DNA from: Cellulomonas sp. PhB150
Lineage (GTDB): Bacteria; Actinomycetota; Actinomycetes; Actinomycetales; Cellulomonadaceae
Length of the DNA: 64,000 nt
Assembly (NCBI RefSeq): GCF_003755175.1
Contig: NZ_RKHX01000001.1
Coordinates: 620,001-684,000, forward strand
Reading direction: 5' to 3'
The stretch's first letter is position 1, and each line of letters begins with the position of its first letter. The notes beneath the pieces are model-generated. The model saw only the letters and a list, made by a program, of their open reading frames with translations, did not search any database and was not told the DNA's origin. The translations under genes were made by a program, and so were the position numbers. Below are positions 1 through 9,760 of the stretch, in pieces.

Positions 1-659
1 GGAGCAGGGCACAGCGCGTGACTGGCTTCGTCCGCACCCGCCGAACGGATCGACCGGTGCGGCCGATCCACGGTGGCGGCATCGTGCTCGTGGCACCGGT
101 CGTCAGAGCGGTGGCCGATGCGTGCCGTGCGCGAAGAGACGAGCGCTACGCGACCGCGCTGGTCGTCGAGGCGGTCCAGCGCCGGAAGGCGAAGCTGGAC
201 GCCTTCGTCGACGAGCTCAACGCCGGACCGACACGTGGCTCCGCCACGCTCCGCCGAGCAGTGGCGGCCGCCTCGACGGGAGCCTGGTCCGCACCTGAGC
301 ACGACCTGATCGAGCTGATCACGACTAGCTCGACGCTTCCTGAGCCATGGCCCAACCCGGTGCTCTGGACGACGGACGGAACGCTGCTGCCCTCCCCGGA
401 CCTGTGGCTCGACGATGTCGGCATAGCGATCCAGGTCCACTCGCACATGCACCATGCCGCCGGGGCCGACTGGGACAGGACCGTGCGCGCCGACAGCGCG
501 CTCGCCGAGGCAGGTGTGCTCCGCATCTCGTTGACGCCGGCGGAGATCGCGCGGCAACCGCTGCGCACCCTGCGCCGCATCGAGGCCCTCCACGCCTCAC
601 GCTCGCCGGCAAACCGCCCGCCGATCCACATGGAGCCCCGCGTGCCGCACTTGCGCTGA
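1..659 (+). CDS. DUF559-like protein, C-terminal part (5' end outside window)
   Basis: The frame is open to the window edge, so the start lies upstream; the first in-window start candidate is a GTG at 18. The last third resembles the restriction-endonuclease-like C-terminal domain (DUF559 type) that actinobacteria attach to an AbiEi-like antitoxin helix-turn-helix domain. Visible are WLDDVGIAIQVHSHMHH followed by DWDRTVRADSALAEAG and a closing arginine-rich helix. Relatives usually read E-V-D-S where this protein reads Q-V-H-S, so catalytic acids appear lost. The N-terminal winged helix cannot be judged here. The stop codon falls inside the left arm of a long inverted repeat. Function is unknown in this family; a nuclease-derived regulatory protein is one possibility. 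Confidence 0.6.
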   Translation, partial: SRAQRVTGFVRTRRTDRPVRPIHGGGIVLVAPVVRAVADACRARRDERYATALVVEAVQRRKAKLDAFVDELNAGPTRGSATLRRAVAAASTGAWSAPEHDLIELITTSSTLPEPWPNPVLWTTDGTLLPSPDLWLDDVGIAIQVHSHMHHAAGADWDRTVRADSALAEAGVLRISLTPAEIARQPLRTLRRIEALHASRSPANRPPIHMEPRVPHLR

Positions 660-717
660 GTCCGTGGTTGCACGACACGCCGGGTCTTCCGCGGCGTGTC
701 GTGCAATCACGGACTCA
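657..717. repeat. Long inverted repeat, copy 1 of a dispersed family
   Basis: Arms of 26 bases (657-682 and 692-717) pair with a single G-T mismatch around a 9-base loop. The inner part contains ACGACACGCCG and its complement, and the loop contains CTTCC, as in the copy at 42594. It begins at the stop codon of the preceding gene, so it could act as a terminator, but no T-run follows. Confidence 0.8.
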
Positions 718-790
718 ACCGGTCGTGCGGAGCGGGGGGCGGGCGGGTCGGGCGCGCGGTGCAGCTGAGGCGCGGCGCGGTTGCGAGCGC

Positions 791-866
791 GGGGCGGTGG
801 GCGGCGGTGGGCGGGGTCACAGGGTGGGGGCGCGCTCGGGGGTGGGTGGGTGGATAGGGTCGGGGG
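791..866 (+). promoter_or_regulatory. G-quadruplex-forming leader of nadE
   Basis: The non-template strand carries two G-tract groups. 791-816 has four runs of three or more G with loops of 4, 7 and 1 bases. 838-866 has five runs with loops of 1, 1, 6 and 2 bases, and its last run of five G touches the ATG of nadE. Any Shine-Dalgarno pairing must use these same G runs, so an RNA quadruplex would compete with ribosome binding. The motif is plain in the sequence; a regulatory role is inference. Confidence 0.45.
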
Positions 867-2492
867 ATGGTTCGGCCGCGGATTGCGCTCGCTCAGATCG
901 ACACGTGCGTCGGGGACGTCGAGGCGAATGCCACCGCCGTGCGGGCGTGGGCACGCAAGGCCGCGGACGCCGGCGCCGACCTCGTGGTGTTCCCCGAGAT
1001 GACGATCACCGGCTACCCCATCGAGGACCTCGCCCTGCGCGCGAGCTTCCGCCGCGGTGCCGAGGCGGCGCTGCAGGCCACGGCGAAGGCCCTGGCCGAC
1101 GAGGGGCTCGGGGAGCTCGCGGTGCTCGTCGGGACGGTCGGCGAGCGCGAGACCGCCGCCGGGACCCGCCCGACGAACCAGGCCGTGCTGATCCGGCACG
1201 GGGTCGTCGAGGCCCGGTACAACAAGCACCACCTGCCCAACTACGGCGTGTTCGACGAGTTCCGCATCTTCGCCGCGGGCGAGGACCCGCTCGTCATCGA
1301 CGTGGCCGGCGCGAGGTTCGGCGTCGTGATCTGCGAGGACATCTGGCAGGACGGCGGGCCGGTGACGCAGGTGCGTGACGTGGACGCGCTCGTCGTGCTC
1401 AACGGCTCCCCGTTCGAGGAGGGCAAGGGACACGTCCGGACCGACCTCGCCAAGCGTCGGGCCCAGCAGGTCGACGCGCCGGTCGTCTACGTCAACCTCG
1501 TCGGCGGCCAGGACGACCTGGTGTTCGACGGCGGCTCGTTCGTCGCGGGGACGGACGGCACGCTGCTCGCCACGGCACCGCAGTTCGTCGAGCACCTGCT
1601 CGTCTGGGAGCTGGGTGAGCAGGGACCGCAGGTCCCGCCGCTGGACCCTGACGAGGAGATCTACCGCGCGATCGTCACCGGCCTGGCCGGGTACGTGCGC
1701 AAGAACGGCTTCCGGTCGGTGACCCTGGGCCTCAGCGGTGGGATCGACTCCGCGCTGACCGCCGCGATCGCCGCGGACGCGATCGGCGGCGCGAACGTCG
1801 TCGGCGTCTCGATGCCCTCGCAGCACTCGTCGGGACACAGCAAGGACGACGCCGAGGACCTGGCCAAGCGGATCGGCGCCGACTACCGCGTGCAGGCGAT
1901 CAAGCCGATGGTCGACGCGTTCGAGCAGCAGATGGAGATCCACGGCGTCACGGCCGAGAACCTGCAGGCGCGCGTCCGCGGCGTGATCCTCATGGCGATC
2001 TCGAACCGCGAGGGTCATCTCGTCATCGCGCCGGGCAACAAGTCGGAGCTCGCGACCGGGTACGCCACGATCTACGACGCCGGCAGCATCGGCGGCTTCG
2101 CGCCGCTCAAGGACGTCGACAAGTCCCGCGTGTGGGCGCTGGCCCGCTGGCGCAACAACCACGCGGTCGACCAGGGCGAGCTGCCGCCCATCCCCGAGTC
2201 GTCGATCACCAAGCCGCCGAGCGCCGAGCTGCGCCCCGGCCAGGTGGACCAGGACTCGCTGCCGCCCTACGACCTGCTCGACGAGGTCCTCGACGCCTAC
2301 GTCGAGCACGCCGAGGGCCGCACCGAGCTGCTGGCCCGCGGGTTCGACCCGGCCGTCGTCGACCGCGTGCTCCAGCTCGTCGACCGCGCCGAGTGGAAGC
2401 GCCGCCAGTACCCGCTCGGACCCAAGGTGACGGCACTCGCCTTCGGCCGCGACCGCCGACTTCCCGTCACGAGCCGCTGGCGCGAGCCGTGA
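867..2492 (+). CDS. nadE: NAD+ synthase, glutamine-hydrolysing
   Basis: Makes NAD+ from nicotinate adenine dinucleotide, ATP and glutamine in the cytosol. The N-terminal nitrilase-type glutaminase domain shows the Glu-Lys-Cys triad at about E44 ([12 protein letters not shown]), K120 ([10 protein letters not shown]) and C156 (VVICEDIW). The synthetase domain starts near residue 260 and has the pyrophosphate loop SGGIDS at 290-295. At 541 residues it belongs to the shorter glutamine-dependent class, clearly shorter than the roughly 680-residue mycobacterial enzyme. The start is the ATG directly after a G-rich leader. panB follows 28 bases downstream on the same strand, so the two cofactor genes probably share a transcript. 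Confidence 0.95.
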   Translation: MVRPRIALAQIDTCVGDVEANATAVRAWARKAADAGADLVVFPEMTITGYPIEDLALRASFRRGAEAALQATAKALADEGLGELAVLVGTVGERETAAGTRPTNQAVLIRHGVVEARYNKHHLPNYGVFDEFRIFAAGEDPLVIDVAGARFGVVICEDIWQDGGPVTQVRDVDALVVLNGSPFEEGKGHVRTDLAKRRAQQVDAPVVYVNLVGGQDDLVFDGGSFVAGTDGTLLATAPQFVEHLLVWELGEQGPQVPPLDPDEEIYRAIVTGLAGYVRKNGFRSVTLGLSGGIDSALTAAIAADAIGGANVVGVSMPSQHSSGHSKDDAEDLAKRIGADYRVQAIKPMVDAFEQQMEIHGVTAENLQARVRGVILMAISNREGHLVIAPGNKSELATGYATIYDAGSIGGFAPLKDVDKSRVWALARWRNNHAVDQGELPPIPESSITKPPSAELRPGQVDQDSLPPYDLLDEVLDAYVEHAEGRTELLARGFDPAVVDRVLQLVDRAEWKRRQYPLGPKVTALAFGRDRRLPVTSRWREP

Positions 2493-2520
2493 CGGAACCG
2501 CACAACCGAGGAGCCACCCC

Positions 2521-3327
2521 ATGACCCCCAAGCGCGTCCGCGTCCACCACCTGCGCGAGGCCAAGCAGCGCGGCGAGCGCCTGACGATGCTCACCGCGTA
2601 CGACGCCGTCACGGCGAGCATCTTCGACGCCGCCGGGATCGACATGCTGCTCGTCGGCGACTCGATCGGGAACACGATGCACGGCTACCGGACCACCCTG
2701 CCGGTCACGGTCGACGAGATCGTCGTGGCCGCACGCGCCGTCGCCGGTGCCGCCCAGCGCGCGTTCGTCGTCGCCGACCTGCCGTTCGGCTCCTACGAGT
2801 CGGGCCCGGAGCAGGCTCTCGCCACGGCCGTGCGGATCATGAAGGAGACCGGCGTCTCGGCGGTGAAGTTCGAGGGCGGCCGGCGCGTCGCCGCGCAGGT
2901 CCGCGCGCTGACCGAGGCCGGGATCCCCGTCGTCGGGCACCTGGGCTACACACCGCAGTCGGAGAACCTCCTGGGCGGCCCGCGCGTGCAGGGCCGGGGC
3001 GACGAGGCCGCCGAGCAGCTCAGCGAGGACGCGATCGCGATCGCCGAGGCGGGCGCCGTGGCGGTCGTGCTCGAGATGGTCCCCGCCCCTGTGGCGGAGC
3101 GGGTGACCGAGATCCTGGCGATCCCGACGATCGGCATCGGCGCGGGCTCGGCCTGCGACGGGCAGGTGCTCGTCTGGGTCGACATGGCCGGCATGGGTGA
3201 CTGGTCGCCGAAGTTCGCCAAGCGGTTCGGCGAGGTCGGCGAGGCCCTCAAGGCCGCCGCCACGGCGTACGCCGACGAGGTCAAGGGCGGAACCTTCCCC
3301 GACGCGGCGCACAGCTTCGACGCGTGA
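2521..3327 (+). CDS. panB: 3-methyl-2-oxobutanoate hydroxymethyltransferase
   Basis: First committed step of pantothenate (hence coenzyme A) synthesis: transfers a hydroxymethyl group from methylene-tetrahydrofolate to 2-oxoisovalerate. At 268 residues it has the usual PanB length. The TIM-barrel signature is visible: [16 protein letters not shown], then [14 protein letters not shown] with the Mg-binding aspartate, VKFEGG, and VLEMVP with the catalytic glutamate. The ATG is preceded by a GAGGAG-type ribosome site. Its stop overlaps the GTG of the next gene by four bases, so translation is probably coupled. Confidence 0.96.
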   Translation: MTPKRVRVHHLREAKQRGERLTMLTAYDAVTASIFDAAGIDMLLVGDSIGNTMHGYRTTLPVTVDEIVVAARAVAGAAQRAFVVADLPFGSYESGPEQALATAVRIMKETGVSAVKFEGGRRVAAQVRALTEAGIPVVGHLGYTPQSENLLGGPRVQGRGDEAAEQLSEDAIAIAEAGAVAVVLEMVPAPVAERVTEILAIPTIGIGAGSACDGQVLVWVDMAGMGDWSPKFAKRFGEVGEALKAAATAYADEVKGGTFPDAAHSFDA

Positions 3328-4283
3328 GACGAGCGGGCTGGGCGCTGGCCGGCCTCGCCGCGGTCGTCGCCGTCGTCCTGGCGGTGCCCCTGGGAGCCGG
3401 CATGCTCGGCATCGCCCAGCTCGTCGCGTTCCGGGCGGGCATCGCCGTCGCGAGCGGCGCCGCGGCGCTGGTTGTCGTCGCGCTGAGCCTGCTGCTCCCG
3501 CGGCCCGCACGGACGGCCGCGGTCCCGCTGCTCGTCGTGCTGGTGCTCAGCGGAGTCGCGCAGGTCGGCGTGCTCGTCGCCCGGTCGACCGCGGCCGAGC
3601 CCGAGGCGAGGGGCGAGGAGTCGGTCGTCGTCCTGTCGTTCAACACCCTCGGCCGTGCCCAGCCGCGGACGCTCGCCGCGCTCGTGCGACAGGAGGGTGC
3701 CGACGTCGTGGTGCTGCCCGAGACCTCCGCGGCGACCGCGACCGCGACCGCCGCGCTCCTCGCCGACGAGGGGATCGCCATGCAGGTCCGCACCGCGCCC
3801 AGCGTCGACCCCTTCGTGGACGGCGTCGCGCTCCTGGTCTCCCCCGCGGTCGGCCGGTACAGCGACGCCGAGATCCTGCCCATGCGGCACGGCGCGCTGT
3901 CGGTGACGGGTGACGGCCCGACGCTCGTCGCCGTCCACCCGGTCTCGCCGAGCTCGGTCGGCTCCATGCCCACCTGGCGGACCGAGACGCGCGCGGCGGC
4001 CGACGCGTGCGCGTCACGACCCGGCGCCATCGTCGCCGGCGACTTCAACGCGACCCTCGACCACCCGGCGATGCAGCACCTCGGACCGTGCGTCGACGCG
4101 GCGGACGCCGTGGGCCGGTCGACGAGCGGCACGTGGCCGGCGTCAGCCCCGACCTGGCTCGCGACACCGATCGACCACGTGCTCGTCGACGGCCGCACGT
4201 GGCGGGTCCTGGACTTCGACGTCCTGCCGGCCACGGGTGGGAGCGACCACCGCCCGGTCGTCGCGACGCTCGAGCGCCGCTAG
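3324..4283 (+). CDS. Membrane-anchored endonuclease/exonuclease/phosphatase family protein
   Basis: 319 residues starting from a GTG that overlaps the panB stop (GTGA). The first ~95 residues form three hydrophobic segments. The rest is an exonuclease III/DNase I-like metallohydrolase fold: [14 protein letters not shown] with the metal-ligand Asn, VVVLPETSA with Glu, [14 protein letters not shown] with Asp/Asn, and the terminal [12 protein letters not shown] with the Asp-His pair. Actinobacteria have many such proteins facing the outside of the membrane; substrates (nucleic acids, phosphoesters, lipids) are not known from sequence. Convergent with the YitT-family gene, overlapping by four bases. 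Confidence 0.85.
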   Translation: MRRAGWALAGLAAVVAVVLAVPLGAGMLGIAQLVAFRAGIAVASGAAALVVVALSLLLPRPARTAAVPLLVVLVLSGVAQVGVLVARSTAAEPEARGEESVVVLSFNTLGRAQPRTLAALVRQEGADVVVLPETSAATATATAALLADEGIAMQVRTAPSVDPFVDGVALLVSPAVGRYSDAEILPMRHGALSVTGDGPTLVAVHPVSPSSVGSMPTWRTETRAAADACASRPGAIVAGDFNATLDHPAMQHLGPCVDAADAVGRSTSGTWPASAPTWLATPIDHVLVDGRTWRVLDFDVLPATGGSDHRPVVATLERR

Positions 4284-4897
4284 TACCCGAGGTACCGGCC
4301 GGGCCGGTGGTTGAGCGCGAGGATGAGATTGAGCAGGAACGCCCCCGCCGCGGAGAGCAGCACGGTGCCGGGGTCGACGACCGTGAAGGCCGCGAGCACG
4401 ACGACGGTGTCGAGCACCATCTGCACGTAGCCAGCCCGCCACCCGGCCCGGTCCTGCAGGATCAGCGCGACGATGTTGAACCCGCCGACGCTGGACCGGT
4501 GCCGGAACAGGATGAGCAGGCCGACGCCGGCCAGCACGTTGCCCGCGAGCACGCCGTACGCGGTCGGGATGTCGATGACGCCGAACAACGCCGAGTGCAT
4601 CCCGCTCATCGCCGAGACCAGGCCGATGCACAGCGCGGTGCGCAGCGTGAAGTCCCAGCCTCGCTGGTGGATCGCCAGCAGCAGGAACGGCAGGTTGACC
4701 AGCGCGAACAGCACCCCGAAGGGCACGTCGACCACGTGCACGAGCAGCAGCGACAGGCCCGCCGTGCCGCCGGTCACGGCGTCGACCGACCGCAGCAGGA
4801 ACAGGCCGAGCGAGAGCACGAACGTGCCGGTGAGGATGCCGAGGGCGTCCTCGAGGATCGAGTGCTTGGCGGCGTCGACCGTCGGTGCTGAGGTCAT
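4280..4897 (-). CDS. YitT/DUF161-family integral membrane protein
   Basis: 205 residues with about five or six hydrophobic helices and the family pattern GGTAGLSLLL near residue 45 and SVGGFNIVALILQD near residue 135. These glycine-rich repeats are typical of the YitT/YczE group, whose transport or signalling role is unresolved. The ATG at 4897 is chosen because GGAGGACC precedes it; an in-frame ATG 21 codons upstream would add a proline-rich tail without a ribosome site. Its stop overlaps the end of the convergent phosphatase gene at a shared CTAG. Confidence 0.85.
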   Translation of the reverse strand: MTSAPTVDAAKHSILEDALGILTGTFVLSLGLFLLRSVDAVTGGTAGLSLLLVHVVDVPFGVLFALVNLPFLLLAIHQRGWDFTLRTALCIGLVSAMSGMHSALFGVIDIPTAYGVLAGNVLAGVGLLILFRHRSSVGGFNIVALILQDRAGWRAGYVQMVLDTVVVLAAFTVVDPGTVLLSAAGAFLLNLILALNHRPGRYLGY

Positions 4898-4966
4898 GGG
4901 TGGTCCTCCGGGGCGTCTCGCGCCGGGCGGGGGTGGTGCCCAGCGGCGGACCATCCTCACATGACG

Positions 4967-5131
4967 TCAGTCCTCCTCGGCCTCCCACGCCTTCGCGCGC
5001 GCCTTGGCCTTGTCGAGCGCGTGCGTCGCCTCGTCGCGGCTCGCGTACGGACCCATGAGCTTGCTCCAGTCGCTGCTGCGACCCTCCTCGACCTCGTGGG
5101 TCTCGGTGTTGAACCAGAAATCGCCGGCCAT
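4967..5131 (-). CDS. Small SPOR-like conserved protein
   Basis: A 54-residue protein beginning [17 protein letters not shown] and ending in an acidic/alanine helix. This matches the small actinobacterial proteins annotated as SPOR-domain-like: one aromatic strand, a [16 protein letters not shown] segment and a charged helix. No signal peptide, so probably cytoplasmic; a peptidoglycan-binding role like that of true SPOR domains is unproven. The start has GAGGAGC in front. It is divergent from map across 58 bases, so the two probably share a promoter region. Confidence 0.8.
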   Translation of the reverse strand: MAGDFWFNTETHEVEEGRSSDWSKLMGPYASRDEATHALDKAKARAKAWEAEED

Positions 5132-5189
5132 CGTCGTGCTCCTCTCACATCCCGGGTCGAGCCCCGGACCTGCTCGTAGACTGCCAGGC

Positions 5190-6059
5190 ATGTCGCCCGT
5201 GCACAGCCGCAACGCCCTCGTCCCGGGCACGCTCAGCCCTCGTCGTGCCGTCCCGTCCAACATCGCGCGGCCGGAGTACGTCGGCAAGCCGGGACCGGCG
5301 CCGTGGCGCGGACCGGACGTGTTCGACGACGAGTCGGTCGCCGCGATCCGCGTCGCGGCACGCATCGCCGCGCAGGCGCTCGAGGAGGTCGGCAGGCACG
5401 TCGCCCCGGGGATCACGACCGACGAGCTCGACGCGATCGGCCACGACTTCCTCGTCGACCACGGCGCCTACCCCTCCACGCTCGGCTACCGCGGGTTCGC
5501 GAAGTCGCTGTGCACGTCGGTCAACGAGGTCATCTGCCACGGCATCCCGGACTCGACCGTCGTCGAGGACGGCGACATCGTCAACATCGACATCACCGCG
5601 TTCATCGGCGGCGTGCACGGAGACAACAACGCCACGTTCCTGGCCGGGGACGTCGACGAGGAGTCGCGCCTGCTCGTGGAGCGCACCCGCGAGTCGCTGG
5701 ACCGTGCCATCAAGGCGGTCAAGCCGGGGCGCGAGATCAACGTCATCGGCCGGGTCATCGAGAAGTACGCGACCCGGTTCGGGTACGGCGTGGTCCGCGA
5801 CTACACCGGCCACGGCGTCGGCCCGGCGTTCCACACGGGTCTCGTCGTCCCGCACTACGACGCCGCTCCGCTCTACGAGACGGTCATCGAGCCCGGCATG
5901 GTCTTCACCATCGAACCCATGCTCAACCTGGGAACACCTGATTGGATCATGTGGGACGACGACTGGACGGTCCTGACGGCCGACGGTCGTCGCAGTGCGC
6001 AGTTCGAGCACACCCTGCTGGTCACCGATGACGGAGCGGAGATCCTGACACTGCCATGA
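5190..6059 (+). CDS. map: Methionine aminopeptidase, type I with N-terminal extension
   Basis: Removes the initiator methionine from nascent proteins. 289 residues. The first ~40 residues form a proline-rich extension ([11 protein letters not shown]) like the SH3-ligand-type extension of the mycobacterial MapB class. The pita-bread fold shows the five metal ligands: Asp in NIDITAF, Asp in GGVHGDNN, His in DYTGHGVG, Glu in FTIEPM and Glu in QFEHTLLV. The ATG at 5190 is chosen over longer upstream frames because homology begins there. It overlaps ppgK by four bases (ATGA). Confidence 0.95.
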   Translation: MSPVHSRNALVPGTLSPRRAVPSNIARPEYVGKPGPAPWRGPDVFDDESVAAIRVAARIAAQALEEVGRHVAPGITTDELDAIGHDFLVDHGAYPSTLGYRGFAKSLCTSVNEVICHGIPDSTVVEDGDIVNIDITAFIGGVHGDNNATFLAGDVDEESRLLVERTRESLDRAIKAVKPGREINVIGRVIEKYATRFGYGVVRDYTGHGVGPAFHTGLVVPHYDAAPLYETVIEPGMVFTIEPMLNLGTPDWIMWDDDWTVLTADGRRSAQFEHTLLVTDDGAEILTLP

Positions 6060-6829
6060 GCCACCACAAGCACTCCACCAAGCACGACATCGCCTTCGGG
6101 ATCGACATCGGGGGCAGCGGCATCAAGGGCGCCCCCGTCGACCTCGACAAGGGGGAGTTCGCGAAGGACCGCCTGCGGATCCCGACCCCCCAGCCCGCCA
6201 CGCCCGACGCCGTGGCGAAGACGGTCGCGGAGATCGTCGACTCGTTCGACCTCGACAAGCACGTGCCGATCGGCGTGACGTTCCCGGCCGTGATGCTGCA
6301 CGGCGTCGCGCAGTCCGCGGCGAACGTCGACTCCTCGTGGATCGGGACCGACGCGCAGAAGCTGTTCAGCGACGCGACCGGCCGCCGCGTCGTGGCCGTG
6401 AACGACGCCGACGCCGCCGGGTTCGCCGAGGTCGCCTACGGTGCCGCGGCCGACGTCAAGGGCGTCGTGCTCATCGTGACCCTCGGCACCGGCATCGGCT
6501 CGGCGCTCGTCGTCGACGGGCACCTGGTCCCCAACACCGAGCTCGGGCACCTCGAGATCGACGGGCACGACGCCGAGTCGCGCGCTGCCGAGTCGGTGCG
6601 CGACCGCGAGGGCCTCGACTGGGAGCAGTGGGCGCAGCGTCTGCAGCGCTACTTCACGGTCGTCGAGAACCTGTTCTGGCCCGATCTCATCGTGGTCGGC
6701 GGCGGCGTGAGCAAGCACCACAAGAACTTCCTGCCGCTGCTCGACCTGCGCACCAAGATCGTGCCGGCCAAGCTTTTCAACGCGGCGGGCATCGTCGGCG
6801 CGGCAGCCCTCGCAGCCGAGGACGACTGA
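6056..6829 (+). CDS. ppgK: Polyphosphate glucokinase
   Basis: Phosphorylates glucose using polyphosphate (and usually ATP), giving actinobacteria a glycolytic entry step independent of a PTS. 257 residues with the ROK-family phosphate-binding start [12 protein letters not shown], the second phosphate motif [12 protein letters not shown], and [11 protein letters not shown] with the catalytic-loop Glu-His. [15 protein letters not shown] closes the C-terminal subdomain. Translationally coupled to map by an ATGA overlap. It would also phosphorylate glucose released by the maltose and beta-glucoside enzymes further along this window. Confidence 0.94.
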   Translation: MSHHKHSTKHDIAFGIDIGGSGIKGAPVDLDKGEFAKDRLRIPTPQPATPDAVAKTVAEIVDSFDLDKHVPIGVTFPAVMLHGVAQSAANVDSSWIGTDAQKLFSDATGRRVVAVNDADAAGFAEVAYGAAADVKGVVLIVTLGTGIGSALVVDGHLVPNTELGHLEIDGHDAESRAAESVRDREGLDWEQWAQRLQRYFTVVENLFWPDLIVVGGGVSKHHKNFLPLLDLRTKIVPAKLFNAAGIVGAAALAAEDD

Positions 6830-6834
6830 GGGCC

Positions 6835-6858
6835 GAGGGGGCGCCGCGGCGCCCCCTC
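6835..6858. terminator. Hairpin between convergent ppgK and the YhgE gene
   Basis: Ten-base perfect stem (6835-6844 with 6849-6858, GAGGGGGCGC/GCGCCCCCTC) with a four-base loop, lying between two convergent stop codons. No clear T-run, so probably a bidirectional or factor-assisted terminator. Confidence 0.6.
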
Positions 6859-8794
6859 ACTCCCCCAGCACCGGCTTGAGCTCCCCGACGTGCCACCGCC
6901 GGCGCCACCGCACGACGAGCACGCCCAGCACGACGGCCAGCGCGAGGAACCCGGCCACGACGAGCAGGTCGAGGCCGAGCCGGTCTGACGGGCCGCCGGT
7001 CATGGCGATGCGGAGCCCGTCGACCACGTACGTCATGGGCAGCACCGGGTGCAGCGCCTGGAAGAACCCGGGCAGGGTCTGCACCGGGTAGATCCCCGCA
7101 CAGCTGGTCAGCTGCAGCATGAGCAGGACGAGGGCGATCGACGAGCCCACGACGCCCCACGCCGTGCGCAGCGCGTGCGCGATCGCGGTGAACGCCAGCG
7201 ACCCGAGCGTCACCAGCCCGAGCAGGCCGGGCCACGAGACCGGGTCGAGCCCGAGCGTCAGCACGATGACCCCCGTGAGCACCCAACCGCCGACGATCCC
7301 GACGACGGCCACCGGGAGGAAGCCCGCCAGCGCGACCGTCACCGACGACGCCCGGGACGTCAGCCCACGCGGGTTGATCGGCCGCAGCACCGTGAACGCG
7401 ACGACGCCGAACACGCACAGCGCGATGCCGAAGAAGAACGGCGCGAGCCCGGCGCCGTAGGTGGGAGCCAGGTTCACGCCCTTCTCCTCGACGAGCGACG
7501 GCGACGAGATCGCGTCCGCCGTGGCGTCGGGGTCGTCGATGTGCGGGACCTTGCCCGCGGCGCTGGCCAGCGCGTCCGCGAGCTTGGTCGCGCCGTCGTC
7601 GAGCTTCTGCGTGCCGTCCGCGAGCTGGGCGGCGCCGTCCTGGGCGTCGCCGAGGGCGGGCACCAGGTCGGTCAGGCCGTCGGCGACCTGGCGCGAGCCC
7701 GTGGCCAGCGCGTCGATGTCGTCACGCGCTCCGGTGATCTTCTTCTCGATCGCCGGCGCCTTCGCGCCGATCGCGTCGGCGGTGCTCTGGGCGTCCTTCG
7801 CTGCCGCGGCCACGTCCTTGGTCGCGGCGGTGACGTCGTCGGCGCGCGCCTCCGCGGCCTCGGCGGCATCGTGGGCGGTCGTGAACGTGGGGTCGTCCGC
7901 CAGGTCCGGATGGGCGGCCGCCAGGGCGTCCAGCGCCGCCACGGTGGCCTTCGTCTGGGCGCTGATGCTGCTTGCGCCCGTCGCGACGGCGTCCGTGAGG
8001 TCGCTGACCGCGGCGGACACGTCACCCGCCGCGTCGACGGCGTCCGGCAGCAAGGGCAGCAGGTCGTCGGTCACGGGGTCGACGACAGCCGCGATCTGCT
8101 CGTTGCCGTCCGCGACCTTCTCCGCCCCGTCGCGGAGCTTCGTCGTGCCCGTGACCGCCGTCGCGAGCCCGGACTCGAGCTTCGTCGCGCCGTCGTGCGC
8201 GTCGGCCGCGCCGTCCGCGAGGTCCTTCGCACCGCTCGCGGCATCCTTGATCCCGCTCTTCAGCTCGTCCAGGTCCCCGAACGCGACCCGCAGGTAGGCC
8301 GCGAGCGCGGCCTGGTTGATCCGCTCCTGGAGCTCGAGCGCCGCTCCGCGCGACGCTACCGACACGATGAACCCGTTCGCTCCGTCGCGGGCCAGCACCA
8401 CGCGCGCGGCCTGCGGCGACCCACCCTCGACCGAGGCGAGGTTGGCCGAGAAGTCGGACGGGATGGTGATGACCATGAGGTACCGACCGGCCGCGAGCCC
8501 GTCGGCTGCTTCCGCCGCGTCGGTCGGGGTCCAGTCGACGACCGGTTCCTTCTCGAGCTCGTCGACCATCTGGTCGCCGGCCGTCACCTTCTCGCCGTCG
8601 TCGGTCGTCACCGGCACGTCGTCGTTGACGACCGCGACCTTGATCGTGTCGACCTTGCCGTAGGGGTCCCAGTTGGACCACAGGTACAGGCCGCCGTACA
8701 ACGTCGGGACCAGGACGAGGAAGCCGATCGCCAGCCGCTCGAGCGGGCGGCGGTAGCGGCGCAGCTCGGCCACCGTCAGGGCGAGGACGTTCAT
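6857..8794 (-). CDS. YhgE/Pip-family membrane protein
   Basis: 645 residues. One transmembrane helix near residues 15-38 is followed by a long extracellular region and five or so helices after about residue 430. The extracellular part holds many imperfect heptad-like repeats such as DGAAQLADGTQKLDDG, the hallmark of YhgE/Pip proteins (phage infection protein, ESAT-6-like secretion accessory and ABC-2-like permeases). The C-terminal half has the ABC-2 permease look. It overlaps by four bases the end of an upstream ATPase-like gene, so the two are one operon and likely one complex. Start chosen at the ATG inside that overlap. Confidence 0.87.
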   Translation of the reverse strand: MNVLALTVAELRRYRRPLERLAIGFLVLVPTLYGGLYLWSNWDPYGKVDTIKVAVVNDDVPVTTDDGEKVTAGDQMVDELEKEPVVDWTPTDAAEAADGLAAGRYLMVITIPSDFSANLASVEGGSPQAARVVLARDGANGFIVSVASRGAALELQERINQAALAAYLRVAFGDLDELKSGIKDAASGAKDLADGAADAHDGATKLESGLATAVTGTTKLRDGAEKVADGNEQIAAVVDPVTDDLLPLLPDAVDAAGDVSAAVSDLTDAVATGASSISAQTKATVAALDALAAAHPDLADDPTFTTAHDAAEAAEARADDVTAATKDVAAAAKDAQSTADAIGAKAPAIEKKITGARDDIDALATGSRQVADGLTDLVPALGDAQDGAAQLADGTQKLDDGATKLADALASAAGKVPHIDDPDATADAISSPSLVEEKGVNLAPTYGAGLAPFFFGIALCVFGVVAFTVLRPINPRGLTSRASSVTVALAGFLPVAVVGIVGGWVLTGVIVLTLGLDPVSWPGLLGLVTLGSLAFTAIAHALRTAWGVVGSSIALVLLMLQLTSCAGIYPVQTLPGFFQALHPVLPMTYVVDGLRIAMTGGPSDRLGLDLLVVAGFLALAVVLGVLVVRWRRRWHVGELKPVLGE

Positions 8795-9597
8795 CGGGCC
8801 TCCCGGGCCTCGGCGGCCGCATGGACCGCTTCGTGGATCGGCATCTCGAGCACGCGCGCCCGCTCCGCACCGCTGGGGCGGCTCGCGGCCGACACCACGA
8901 CGACGCCCGTCGCGGCGACCTCGGTCAGCGCGTCGGCGACGCGGCGGTGCTCGTCCTGGCTCAGGCCGAGGTCGACGTCGTCGACGACGAGCACCTCGTG
9001 CGGGGCGGTCAGCGCCAGTGCGACGGCCAGCAGGGTGCGGTCGACGGTCGCGAGCTCCTCGATCCTCTCGTCCGGTCCCACGGTGAGCCCGACGAGGTCC
9101 GCGGCCTCGTCGTACGTGAGGGTGCGGACCTCCTCGCGGCGGTGCACGTGGTCCCACCGGCGACGCTCGGCGTTCGCCTCGCGCACGCGCTGCTGACCCT
9201 CGAGCTCGATCGGCGGACCGACCTGCGCGACGGCGGTCCGGCGTCGGACCGCGCGGGCGGCCCGGGATCCGGTCCGGCCCGTCGGGACCGGGTGGCCCAG
9301 GACGGCCAGCTCGCCCACGGTGTGCCGGGCGCGACCGACGAGCGCGAGGAGGAGCATCGACCGGCCGGTGCCCCCGCTGCCGACGATCTCGATCGCCTCG
9401 GCCGGGTACGCCGTTACGGTGACGTGGCGGAAGACCCAGCCGGTCCGCAGGTGCAGGCCGAGGGCGTGGGCCTCGAGGACGGGCGCCGGTTCGGGTGCCT
9501 CGACGTCCGGCTCGGGCAGCCCTGCCTCCGGCTCGTCAGCGACCTCCGGCTCCGGCGCGTGCTGCTCGTCGGTGCGGGTGTCGTCGGCGTCGGGCAT
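8791..9597 (-). CDS. Degenerate ABC-type ATPase, partner of the YhgE protein
   Basis: 268 residues. The first ~40 are proline/glutamate-rich and probably disordered. The rest follows the ABC ATPase plan but key residues are changed: Walker A reads GSGGTGRS (residues 73-80, Arg in place of Lys), Walker B reads VLVVDDVD with Asp where the catalytic Glu is expected, no LSGGQ signature is visible (VDRTLLAVALAL occupies its place), and the H-loop His is replaced (VVVVSAAS). AGGAGG lies upstream of the ATG at 9597. It may be a non-hydrolysing or weak ATPase regulating the YhgE protein encoded next to it. A fully inactive relic is less likely, because the frame is intact and coupled. Confidence 0.75.
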   Translation of the reverse strand: MPDADDTRTDEQHAPEPEVADEPEAGLPEPDVEAPEPAPVLEAHALGLHLRTGWVFRHVTVTAYPAEAIEIVGSGGTGRSMLLLALVGRARHTVGELAVLGHPVPTGRTGSRAARAVRRRTAVAQVGPPIELEGQQRVREANAERRRWDHVHRREEVRTLTYDEAADLVGLTVGPDERIEELATVDRTLLAVALALTAPHEVLVVDDVDLGLSQDEHRRVADALTEVAATGVVVVSAASRPSGAERARVLEMPIHEAVHAAAEAREAR

Positions 9598-9760
9598 GGG
9601 GGCCTCCTGCGCTTTCGTGGCCTGGACCTGCGCGGTCGCTCCTAGCATGTCGGCTTCCGACGACCGGCGCCCACTCCTGCGCCGGAGCGCCGGGCGAGCA
9701 CGAGGGTCCGGTGCCACCATGGCGTGACCTGCTCCGCCGCCGTCCCCCGAAGGAGACCCG

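Noticed and set aside
4897..4960. Longer YitT start at 4960
   Set aside because: The extra 21 residues are Pro/Gly/Arg-rich, and the clear ribosome site lies before the ATG at 4897.
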